From NCBI GenBank assembly GCA_020849615.1, contig JADLFW010000012.1, positions 186,001 through 250,000 of the forward strand: 64,000 nt of DNA. The letters are read 5' to 3'. The notes below the pieces were generated by a model. That model was not told where the DNA came from, ran no database searches, and saw nothing but the letters and a program-made list of their open reading frames with translations. Position numbers and translations under genes: made by a program. Every line of letters begins with the position of its first letter. Within the stretch, counting starts at the first letter, position 1. Shown here piece by piece: positions 53,896 through 64,000 of this stretch. This stretch comes from Phycisphaerales bacterium (GTDB lineage: Bacteria; Planctomycetota; Phycisphaerae; Phycisphaerales; UBA1924).

Positions 53896-55362
53896 ATGGC
53901 TGAAGCACCGGCCCGCATCCTGATCGTGGATGACGATCCGATCGTCGCCGAGTCGCTGGCCGAGTTCCTGGCCCGGCAGGACTACGCGGTGGCGACGGCG
54001 GCGAGCGCGACCGAGGCGCTGGAGGCGATGACGAAGGCGGAGCGTGAGCCCGAGGCGCCGGGGCAGCCGCCGAGGCCGTTTGACCTGGTGATCTCGGACA
54101 TTTCGATGCCGCGTTCGGACGGGCTGAGCCTCCTGCGCGAGATTGCCAGGCAGCACCGGGGGACCGCGGTGGTGATGCTGACGGGGTACGGGACGATCGA
54201 GTCGGCGGTGGAATCGCTGCGGCACGGGGCGTGCGATTACCTGACCAAGCCGATCGTGGACCAGGAGCTGCGGCTGAGCCTGGAGCGGGCGCTGCGGCAA
54301 CGGGCGCTGCTGCGCGAGAACCAGGCGCTGCGGACGCAGATCGACCATCGATACGGGCTCGACAGCATCATCGGGGGCGACCACCGGATGCTGCGGATCT
54401 ACGACCTGATCGAGGCGGTGGCGCCCAGCAGGACGACGGTGCTGATGACCGGGGAGTCGGGCACGGGCAAGTCGCTGATCGCGCACGCGATCCACCACCG
54501 CTCGCCGAGGCGCGACAAGCCGTACGTGGAGATCTCCTGCGGATCGATCCCGGAGACGCTGCTGGAGTCGGAGCTGTTCGGGCACGTGAAGGGGGCGTTC
54601 ACGGGCGCCCACGCCGACAAAGTGGGGCGCTTCCTGGCGGCCAACCACGGGACGCTGTTCCTGGATGAGATCAACTCGGCCTCGCCCGGGATGCAGCTGA
54701 AGCTGCTGCGGGTGCTGCAGGAGCGGCGTTTCGAGCCGGTGGGATCGACGCAGACGATCGAGGTGGATGTGCGGGTGGTGCTGGCGAGCAACCAGCCGCT
54801 GGAGCAGCTGGTCGCGGCGGGGCAGTTCAGGCAGGACCTGTACTACAGGATCAACGTCGTGAAGGTCGAGCTGCCTCCGCTGCGCGACCGGGTGAGCGAC
54901 ATCCCGCTCTTGGCGACGCACTTCCTGAACAAGCACGCGGCCGACCTGGGCAAGCAGATCGTAGGGTTCACGCCCGAAGCTCTGGATGCGCTGCGGCGGT
55001 ATTCGTACCCGGGCAATATCCGCGAGCTTCAGAACATCATCGAGCGGGCGGCGGTGCTGACGCGGCACCAGACGATCGACATCGGGGACCTGCCCCCCAC
55101 CGTCAGCGGTGATGCGCCCGCCGATGCGCTTTCGCGGAGGCTGCTGGGCGATGCGGAGGCGGAGGTGGCGGCTCCGTGGCGGCCCGTGCCCCTCGAGGAG
55201 GCGTTGAAGGAGCCGGAGAAGCGGATCCTGCTGCGGGCGCTGGAGGCCAACCAGTGGAACCGGCAGAAGACGGCCGATCAGCTGAAGATCAACCGTACGA
55301 CGCTGTACAAGAAGATGAAGGCTCACGGGCTGGACCGGCCCGATGATCGCGTGGCGGGGTGA
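53896..55362 (+). CDS. NtrC-type sigma-54-dependent response regulator
   Basis: 488 aa. The receiver has an acidic pocket (about residues 12-14) and phospho-acceptor D68 in SDISMPRSDG. An extra Pro/Glu-rich loop (about residues 48-61) is inserted in the receiver. The AAA+ domain has Walker A GESGTGKS (about 186-193), the sigma-54 contact GAFTGA (about 233-238) and YSYPGNIRELQN. A Fis-type HTH (RQKTADQLKINRTTLYKKMKAHGL) ends the protein. It is a second, non-flagellar sigma-54 activator in the window; its targets are not evident. It converges with the lactonase gene with a 3-nt gap. Confidence 0.92.
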   Translation: MAEAPARILIVDDDPIVAESLAEFLARQDYAVATAASATEALEAMTKAEREPEAPGQPPRPFDLVISDISMPRSDGLSLLREIARQHRGTAVVMLTGYGTIESAVESLRHGACDYLTKPIVDQELRLSLERALRQRALLRENQALRTQIDHRYGLDSIIGGDHRMLRIYDLIEAVAPSRTTVLMTGESGTGKSLIAHAIHHRSPRRDKPYVEISCGSIPETLLESELFGHVKGAFTGAHADKVGRFLAANHGTLFLDEINSASPGMQLKLLRVLQERRFEPVGSTQTIEVDVRVVLASNQPLEQLVAAGQFRQDLYYRINVVKVELPPLRDRVSDIPLLATHFLNKHAADLGKQIVGFTPEALDALRRYSYPGNIRELQNIIERAAVLTRHQTIDIGDLPPTVSGDAPADALSRRLLGDAEAEVAAPWRPVPLEEALKEPEKRILLRALEANQWNRQKTADQLKINRTTLYKKMKAHGLDRPDDRVAG

Positions 55363-55365
55363 GTG

Positions 55366-57003
55366 CTACCGGCCCGGCTGGTTGAGACGGACGCGGTAGA
55401 GGCCGGTGCGGGCGGTCATGTAGAGCATGCGGGCGTCCTCGTCTCCGAAGGCAAAGTTGGCGGGGAGTTCCGGCGGGCTGATGGTGCCGAGGTGGCGGCC
55501 ATCGGGGGAGATGATCCACACGCCGCCCGGGCCGGAAACGAAGAGGCGCCCCGCGCGGTCGACCTTCAGCCCGTCGAGGCAGATTTCGCCCGGCGTTGAG
55601 GTCATGTCGAAGAAGACGCGGCCACCCGAGAGGGAACCGTCAGGCCCGACCTCGTAGCGCATGACGACCTTGCGCTGCTCCTCCCAGTTGTCGATGTAGA
55701 GGAAGCGTTCATCGGGAGAGAAGGCCAGGCCGTTGGGGGCGGCGAGGTCGGTGCACGCGAGGCGGACCTGGCCGTTGTAGAGGCAGAACACGCCGCTGAA
55801 CGGGAGCTCCTTGCGGGGATCGGCGAACACACCCGGCAGGCCGAAGGGCGGATCGGTGAAGAACAGGGCGCCGTCGGAGCGGTAGACCAGATCGTTGGGG
55901 CTGTTGAGCCGCTTGCCTTCGTAGTGGTCGGCGAGGACTGTGAGGGTGCCGTTGGGCTCGAGGCGCGAGACGCGGCGGTTGCCGTGCTCGCAGATGGTGA
56001 GGCGGCCCGCCGGGTCAAGAGCCAGGCCGTTGGAGCCGGGCTGGTGGTACTGCCCGATCGGGTAGTCGCCGACGCCGGAGTAGCCGCTCCTGGCGCGGAA
56101 GATGGAAACCTCTCCGAGCGTGGGATCCCAGCGGTGGATCACGTTCTGGTTGGGGTCGCTGAAACGCAGGTACCCGCCGGGCCCGCCGCCCCCGTAGCGG
56201 CCATCCGCCGCGGCCGGCACCCAGACCGGGCCTTCGCCGAATCCGAAGCCCTGCGCGAGCCGCTCGACGCGGGCATCGGGCGAGAGGACATCATCCAGCG
56301 CGGGATCGAGGCGAGCGATTTTCGCGGCGACGGGCTCGCCGTTGGCGAGACGCCCCGGCCGGTAGAGATCGAGCGTGGCGGAGCGGATCCAGATGAAGTT
56401 GGTAGGCGGGCTGGAAAGTGGGCCGTTGGCGGCGAAGATGGCGATCTGGTGGCGCTGGCCCGGCTGTGCGCTCGAGGTGACGATCGTTCGGCTGGGCGTG
56501 TTCCATCCGCCGATGACGCCGGCGCCGGTTTGGCCCAGCACCTGCGCGGCGCGGCCGTCGATCCAGACTTCGGCGTAGTCATCGGCGGTGATTTCGAGGG
56601 TGAGCGCTGCGCCGGCGGTGTCCAGGCCGTCGATCCGGGGCGGGACGGTGAACTCGAGGCGGTACCACCCGAAGGCGAGCCGCCCGTTGGTGCGGCGGGC
56701 CTCCAGATCATCCGCGTCGATGGCCTGCCACTGGGCCCCTTCGAACGCGGGGGCCTTGGGATGCACATCGTGCGTTCTCACCTCCGGGCCGCTGGCGCGG
56801 AGGTCCGGGCCCGGGGCACGGTTCATCGCTTCGACGATGTGCGCTTCGGCGAAGGACCATTGGCCGGCGATCGCGGCGATCGAGGCTGGAGTGCGGAGGT
56901 CGATCGTCGTGTCGGCGATCGGCGGGGATTGCGTCGGCCCGGCAGATGCGCCGAGGCACAGCAGGCTGGTGACAGCGGCGGCGATGGTGTGCGGGTTGGA
57001 CAT
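55366..57003 (-). CDS. Secreted sugar-binding domain / SMP-30 lactonase fusion
   Basis: 545 aa from ATG 57003 (signal peptide, cleavage near ASA). The N-terminal half (about residues 65-210) is a jelly-roll-like domain, with FGWYRLEFTVPPRID and LEITADDYAEVWIDGRAAQVLG, like the N-terminal sugar-binding domains of GH2/GH-type proteins. The C-terminal half is an SMP-30/gluconolactonase-like beta-propeller: GFGFGEGPVWVPAA, HQPGSNGLALDPAGRLTICEHGNRRVSRLE, NSPNDLVYRSDGALFFTDPPFGLPG, DLAAPNGLAFSPDERFLYIDN and EICLDGLKVDRAGRLFVSGPGGVWI. It likely hydrolyses a sugar or other lactone outside the inner membrane. An in-frame extension upstream to 57435 is not supported by an RBS. Confidence 0.85.
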   Translation of the reverse strand: MSNPHTIAAAVTSLLCLGASAGPTQSPPIADTTIDLRTPASIAAIAGQWSFAEAHIVEAMNRAPGPDLRASGPEVRTHDVHPKAPAFEGAQWQAIDADDLEARRTNGRLAFGWYRLEFTVPPRIDGLDTAGAALTLEITADDYAEVWIDGRAAQVLGQTGAGVIGGWNTPSRTIVTSSAQPGQRHQIAIFAANGPLSSPPTNFIWIRSATLDLYRPGRLANGEPVAAKIARLDPALDDVLSPDARVERLAQGFGFGEGPVWVPAAADGRYGGGGPGGYLRFSDPNQNVIHRWDPTLGEVSIFRARSGYSGVGDYPIGQYHQPGSNGLALDPAGRLTICEHGNRRVSRLEPNGTLTVLADHYEGKRLNSPNDLVYRSDGALFFTDPPFGLPGVFADPRKELPFSGVFCLYNGQVRLACTDLAAPNGLAFSPDERFLYIDNWEEQRKVVMRYEVGPDGSLSGGRVFFDMTSTPGEICLDGLKVDRAGRLFVSGPGGVWIISPDGRHLGTISPPELPANFAFGDEDARMLYMTARTGLYRVRLNQPGR

Positions 57004-57085
57004 GGGTGGCTCAGCGATGAGGATCGGGGAGAGAGCCCGGCGGTTCACACACACACCGGGCCCCGGCGGGGAGAGAGGAGTCGGT

Positions 57086-58003
57086 TCACTCGCAGCGGCG
57101 GCGGGAAAGGCCGGGCCAGTTCTGCTCGGCCCGGGCGTAGTTGCCCTGTGCATCGGCGTTGAAGAGCTGATAGGCCTTGGGTGTGTGCTGGAGGACGAGA
57201 TGGCCATCAACGAGCTGCCAGATGGTCGGGTCGATGGGCGATACCTTGTTGATGGAGGCCGCGTAGCCGCAGAATCCGCCGAACCTGGGGACGTATTTCG
57301 CGGGGTCCATCTCGAAGAGATTCTTGTGTTCAACGCTCGCGAATCGGTAGGTGGCCCCCTGGTAGGAACGCTCGATCGTGGGGTCGCCCTGGACGGGCCT
57401 GGCATCGGTGAAGTACGCGACGGGGTCGTAGCCACCGAGCGCCAGCCCGTCCTGGTCGATGTTCAGCAGCGTCCGGGGCTCGGAGCCATTGTGATCAACG
57501 AGGCCCGGCCAGTTGCGGTCGGCCTTAACGAGGTTGCCGGCGGCGTCCTTGTGCCACAGGTCCCAGGCTTTCTGGTTGTGCTGGAGGAGGAGGCGCCCAT
57601 CGACGACTTCCCAGTACTCCGGGCTGATCGGTGAGAGCGTGTTAATCGACGCCGCGTAGGCGCAGTACCCGCCGAACTGCGGGGTGTACTTCGCGGGATC
57701 GGCGATGAACATCGCCCGGTGCTCCTCCGAAACGAACTGGTAGACCGCTTCGCCCGATGTCGCGCGGTGGGCCGGATCACCCTTGACCGGCTTGCGGAGC
57801 GTGAAGTACGCGACAGGGTCGTACCCCTGCAGCGCGAGCCCGTTCTTGTCCAGGTTCAGGAGCGTCTTCGCGCCCGGGAGGCTCATCACGCTCGGCGCGG
57901 CCCCGACGCATTGGCCCGCGCCGGTGGAGCACGCCGCGAGGCTCCCCGTAAGGACCAGGCCCGCGGCGAACAGGGAAAGACGACCGACGACTCTCGATTG
58001 CAT
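57086..58003 (-). CDS. Lipoprotein with two tandem YHS domains
   Basis: 305 aa with lipobox LAAC (C25). Two consecutive copies of one module of about 125 residues follow: LLNLDKNGLALQGYDPVAYFTLRKPVKGDPAH and FGGYCAYAASINTLSPISPEYWEVVDGRLLLQHNQKAWDLW, then LLNIDQDGLALGGYDPVAYFTDARPVQGDP and FGGFCGYAASINKVSPIDPTIWQLVDGHLVLQH. YHS domains bind metal or carry it in oxidoreductase-related proteins. The FGG(Y/F)C Cys is retained in both copies. The pair arose by duplication. It is followed by the lactonase gene. Confidence 0.88.
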   Translation of the reverse strand: MQSRVVGRLSLFAAGLVLTGSLAACSTGAGQCVGAAPSVMSLPGAKTLLNLDKNGLALQGYDPVAYFTLRKPVKGDPAHRATSGEAVYQFVSEEHRAMFIADPAKYTPQFGGYCAYAASINTLSPISPEYWEVVDGRLLLQHNQKAWDLWHKDAAGNLVKADRNWPGLVDHNGSEPRTLLNIDQDGLALGGYDPVAYFTDARPVQGDPTIERSYQGATYRFASVEHKNLFEMDPAKYVPRFGGFCGYAASINKVSPIDPTIWQLVDGHLVLQHTPKAYQLFNADAQGNYARAEQNWPGLSRRRCE

Positions 58004-58055
58004 GCTTCACTCCGGATGTTGGTGTTGGCACTTGGATGCCGCGGGCTGTCGGGGG

Positions 58056-58595
58056 TTACCGCGCGGCCGACGGCGGCGCGATGGCCGCAGCGCCGGCCAT
58101 GGCGATCAGTTCATCCTCGGCCTGGCTGTGGGCGCCGCTGACGCCGATGCCGCCAACGACCTCGCCATCGAACATGATCGGGACGCCACCCTGAAGCGGC
58201 GTCATTTCGCTGACACCCACGAGCGCGGTCCGCCCGTTCTTGATTGCATCCTCGAACACCCTGGTCGGCTTCTTGAATGTGGCCGCCGTGCGCGCCTTGC
58301 CGATCGACACGCCCGCGCCGGCCGGGAAGGTGCCATCCAGGCGCTCGAAGGCGACGAGGTTGCCGCCGTCATCGACCACCGCGATGGCCCCGCCCGCGTC
58401 GGCGGACCGGGCCTTGGCTACCGCCGCGGCGATCACGGCCCGCGCCCCCTCGAGCGTCATTACCGGCTTGCTCGCGACAGGCCCGGCGGCGGTGAGCTGC
58501 GGACCGGTGGGCAGGTCCGCGCCGAACCCCGCCGCCGAGGCTGCAATAGCGGCGGCCGCAACGACCGGCAGAGACCAGCGGACTACGGTTCTCAT
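58056..58595 (-). CDS. GlcG/HbpS-like heme-binding-type protein (secreted)
   Basis: 179 aa from ATG 58595, with a signal peptide (about residues 5-25). The fold is that of the GlcG/HbpS family (formerly DUF336): MTLEGARAVIAAAVAKARSADAGGAIAVVDDGGNLVAFERLDG, then ARTAATFKKPT and GGVPIMFDGEVVGGIGVSGAHSQAEDELIAMAGAAAI. Members bind heme in some bacteria. The gene lies between the lipase and the YHS-YHS lipoprotein, so these secreted proteins probably act together, perhaps on metal or redox chemistry. Confidence 0.87.
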   Translation of the reverse strand: MRTVVRWSLPVVAAAAIAASAAGFGADLPTGPQLTAAGPVASKPVMTLEGARAVIAAAVAKARSADAGGAIAVVDDGGNLVAFERLDGTFPAGAGVSIGKARTAATFKKPTRVFEDAIKNGRTALVGVSEMTPLQGGVPIMFDGEVVGGIGVSGAHSQAEDELIAMAGAAAIAPPSAAR

Positions 58596-58705
58596 GTGCG
58601 ATGCTCCAGTTCGGTGTGACAGGCGGCCGAGCGATCCCCGGCAATCGGGCGACCGGGCCTCATGCAACTTTGATGCGGGCATCGGCGCTGCGTTTCGGCC
58701 CGGCT

Positions 58706-60135
58706 TCAGCGGGGCTGTTCGAGCAGCATGTACAGCAATCCATCGACGAACGCGGGATCGCTGGTGAGCGCGACGTGATCGCGGGCGATGAAGCGCACAT
58801 CGCTCCACGCGACAGGCGTGCGCAGCCGGGGCTGCCAGTCGCCGGACAGTCTTTCGTCCATGAGCGCGCTGGCGCGGGTCACCGTTCCGTCGCCGGGCCC
58901 GGACTCCCGGACCGAGATCCGGCCCGAGCGGGCATCCACGGCCAGCACGGACGGGGTCGGCTCGGCGTCGCCCAGGACGAGCGATATGCGAGTGCCGGGC
59001 GGGGGCGCGGCGGGGATGTCGATCGCCTGATGAAACTGTCGGGTACGGGCCAGCGTCTTGCGGAGATGATCGAGGGCCACCTTCCGCCGCTCCTGAGCGG
59101 AGCGCACTTCCGGGAGCACCCACGCCAGGTATTCATCCTGCTCGGGATCGGCCAGTCCCCAGCGGAGGCGTTCCCATTCCGCGGCGTCGTAGAGATCGAT
59201 GGCCCGGCCGGTCGAGGCATCCACGACTCGGCCGTGCCGCGTGCGGGGCATGAGCTGGAAGATCGCGGGCATGGTGCCGAGGACTGCCGGCTGAAAGGTG
59301 GGCGTGATGATGGCGGCGTGCTGCACACCCTCGACCAGCTGCTTGACCGCGAGCACCGATCCCGCGCTGGGGGTCCCGACCAGGATCGCCTGCTCAACGT
59401 GCTCGGCGCCCGCCCAGGTGAGTTCGGGCAGCGATCCGTCCTCGGGGAGCGTCTGCGTGCCGTACATCAGGTAGTAGCGGAGCACGAGGCCACCCATGGA
59501 GTGGGCGACGACATCGACCTTGACCGGGCGATCATCACCCCTCGCCAGGCGGGCCGTCTCCGCGGCGGCGGTGATGAGTTCGTGCAGCCGCCCGGCGTTC
59601 TCGGAGACATCGCGCCGCCAGTCGTAGTCGAACTGGAAGCAGGTGTAGTGCAGCCCCGCGTAGTCAACCGGGCCGCCGGAGCCGGAGCGGCGACGCGATG
59701 ATTGGGCGATGTCCCGGTCCACGTAGCGGCCCGCGGCGAGCGCCGCGATGATGCCCCGGTAGGGTTCGGTGGCGGTCACGCGGAGGAAGGCGACGTTGGC
59801 CTCCAGGGATTCGAGGACGCCATCGGGCTCGACTTCATCGCGCAGCTGTGCGAGCGGCTCGCCCGTGCGCATCGGCAGGGCGGCGAGCCGGGCCCCATCG
59901 GGTGTGTCGGGATCGGCCGCGCCGTACACGTACGCGCCCCATACCAGCGTGCCGCTCGCCGAGTCGCGCAGGTTGGAGCCCAGGATGCCGGGGATCACCA
60001 CCACCGGGTTGCGATCGGCCCCGATTTCCCGGGCCGTGCGGGAGTAGATCTCGCTCAGAGGCGCGGACGCGGGGCCCTGCGCTGAACAGCCGCCCAGCAG
60101 GCCGGCGACGAGCGTCGAAATGAGGATCGTGGCTC

Positions 60136-60139
<4 letters not shown>
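58706..60139 (-). CDS. LCAT-type lipase/acyltransferase lipoprotein
   Basis: 477 aa, lipobox LLGGC (C18). An LCAT/PLA1-like fold: PVVVIPGILGSNLRDSASGTLVWG near the N-terminus, YAGLHYTCFQFDYDWRRD, and the nucleophile motif VVAHSMGGLVLRY (S214). A late Asp-containing GDGTVTRASAL and a His in FIARDHVALTSD complete the triad pattern. It probably acts on lipids at the outer side of a membrane. Its start overlaps the stop of the glucosidase gene by 4 nt (ATGA), implying co-translation. Confidence 0.85.
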
Positions 60140-62907
<2,768 letters not shown>

Positions 62908-62933
62908 GAGCGGGCTCGCGAGGGTTGAGGGTC

Positions 62934-63869
62934 TTACTTGGCGGGCAGGATGGGGCCTTCGCCGGTGAGCTTCTTCCAGTTAAGATCCGCCGCGAGCTCC
63001 CACTCCTTCTCATGGCGGTTCCAGTCTTTCAGGGCATCGCCGAACAAGCTCTTGTAGAAGAGGAACAGACGGCCATCCTTCACCTTGAAGTTCCGGGGGT
63101 CGATCTCGACCTTGGTTCCCTTGTCGCCCATCGCGCTGGCGCACCAACCGCCGTAAGTCGGCAGGTAGCGCTCGGGATCGGCGGCGAACGTGTCGCGGTG
63201 CGCTGCAGAGATGAATCGATACCGAACGCCGTGATAGACCGACTCGAGTTCGGACCGGCCTTCTGCTGCCTTGCCTTCATCGATGTACGAGACGACGTCG
63301 TAGCCTTCGATGGCGAGATTGGAGCCCTTGGGCAGGTTGTACTGCTTCGTGGAATCCGGTGTCGTGTGCTCGACCATGAGGCGGGCGAACTCCTCGAACC
63401 GGATGTGGTCGTGCGGGCCGGAGCCGGCGCGTCGGAACACCTCGCGACCGTCCGGACCGAACACGATCGTCACAGGCCCGGCACCGGGCCCGACCGACAC
63501 CGCAAGGCTTGCGATCAGGCGAGCATCGGGATCCGCGTACAGGAAGTCCCCCGCGGGCCCCAGCGTCTGAGCAAGCTGCCGCAGATTCTGCGGCGATCCG
63601 GCCGCCGCGAACACGTGCCGTACACCGGCCACCGCCGGCGCGTTGCGGAGCATCTCGCGGATGAACGCCTCGCTCCGCTCTGATCCGGCATCATTCAGCA
63701 CGTGGATCGCCGTATGCCGGCGGCTGGCAGCCCGCGGCGAGAGTGCTTCGCCGCTCGTAACGGCGACGAGGGCGGGCGATTCTGATTCGGACGGTTGGGC
63801 CCAGCCGGCTCCCGCCGATACCAGGCCCGTTATCGAAGCGATCATGCCGACTCGCGAGAACGTTCTCAT
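62934..63869 (-). CDS. Thioredoxin-like/YHS fusion (secreted)
   Basis: 311 aa from ATG 63869, with a signal peptide (about residues 1-25). The N-terminal region (about 45-165) looks like a thioredoxin-fold domain without visible CxxC (ASRRHTAIHVLNDAGSERSEAFIREMLRNAPAV, GPVTIVFGPDGREVFRR). The C-terminal region (about 185-311) is a YHS domain with its oxidoreductase-linked motif: LPKGSNLAIEGYDVVSYIDEGKA and PTYGGWCASAMGDKGTKVEIDPRNFKVKDGRLFLFYKSLFGDAL. It heads the minus-strand set down to the lactonase. The rest of the window (63870-64000) has no visible gene. Confidence 0.82.
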   Translation of the reverse strand: MRTFSRVGMIASITGLVSAGAGWAQPSESESPALVAVTSGEALSPRAASRRHTAIHVLNDAGSERSEAFIREMLRNAPAVAGVRHVFAAAGSPQNLRQLAQTLGPAGDFLYADPDARLIASLAVSVGPGAGPVTIVFGPDGREVFRRAGSGPHDHIRFEEFARLMVEHTTPDSTKQYNLPKGSNLAIEGYDVVSYIDEGKAAEGRSELESVYHGVRYRFISAAHRDTFAADPERYLPTYGGWCASAMGDKGTKVEIDPRNFKVKDGRLFLFYKSLFGDALKDWNRHEKEWELAADLNWKKLTGEGPILPAK

Positions 63870-64000
63870 TCTGGCTCCATTCGACGCCCGAGCGTGGCGG
63901 GGGCTCGGGTTTGGATGCCCGTGCCGCCGCGTGGATTCAGCGGCCCGCGCGGGGCCCGACGCCGCTTTCGCCATTGCTGATACGGAGGGCGTGGCCATCG

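Noticed and set aside
57004-57435. N-terminal extension of the SMP-30 fusion up to 57435
   Set aside because: The extension is Ser/Pro/Thr-rich without a signal peptide, and the ATG at 57003 begins a good signal peptide.
58596-59123. N-terminal extension of the GlcG-like gene
   Set aside because: It would overlap the lipase gene on the same strand; the ATG at 58595 starts a signal peptide.

Overview
The window is GC-rich, gene-dense bacterial DNA. It most likely comes from a planctomycete of the Phycisphaerae/Phycisphaerales type. The evidence is a flagellar locus with one giant minus-strand gene train, LpxI (so a lipid A/LPS outer membrane), many lipoproteins, an NCxxC/CxxC zinc-ribbon membrane protein of the planctomycete style, PilZ, and several conserved small proteins I cannot name. 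The taxonomic placement is an inference from gene content and style. I see no rRNA, tRNA, CRISPR array, insertion sequence or prophage gene.

Region 1 (1-29.5 kb, all minus strand) is a flagellar supercluster. In transcription order it runs: flgN-like chaperone, FlrB-like kinase, FlrC-like sigma-54 regulator, flgB-flgC-fliE, fliF-G-H-I-J-motE-fliK-flgD-(TIGR02530-like)-flgE-(small 3-TM protein), fliL-fliN-fliO-P-Q-R-flhB-flhA, flhF-flhG-(small 2-TM protein)-fliA-type sigma factor, then folK and a FAD/Rieske oxidoreductase cut by the window edge. Many genes overlap by 4 nt (ATGA/GTGA), so they are probably translationally coupled. It supplies the rod base, MS ring, export apparatus, hook and the placement GTPase/ATPase. 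Flagellin, hook-associated proteins, flgF/G/H/I, motA/B and fliM are not here. A sigma-54-like promoter sits directly before flgB. Hairpins that show GGA in the loop sit in the leaders of flhF, flgN and fliA, which suggests CsrA-type post-transcriptional control.

Region 2 (29.5-35.7 kb, minus) holds a large membrane-anchored TPR protein, an RDD membrane protein, a LolA/LolB-like lipoprotein and two small conserved proteins.

Region 3 (35.9-49.4 kb, mixed strands) is housekeeping and accessory: lpxI, a TlyA-like methyltransferase, obgE, PilZ, a Fur-family regulator diverging from a zinc-ribbon membrane protein, an MFS transporter, ispG, a TraB-like protein that carries a GspG pseudopilin-like insert, an alpha/beta hydrolase, a membrane protein, a HEAT-like protein, and an unrecognised 179-aa protein.

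Region 4 (49.7-55.4 kb, plus) holds ileS, whose editing domain carries two in-frame segments that look like inserted interspersed repeats, followed by a soluble histidine kinase and a second NtrC-type regulator.

Region 5 (55.4-63.9 kb, minus) is a cell-envelope gene set: a thioredoxin-like/YHS fusion, a GH63-like glucosidase, an LCAT-type lipase lipoprotein, a GlcG/HbpS-like protein, a lipoprotein with two YHS domains, and a sugar-binding/SMP-30 lactonase fusion.
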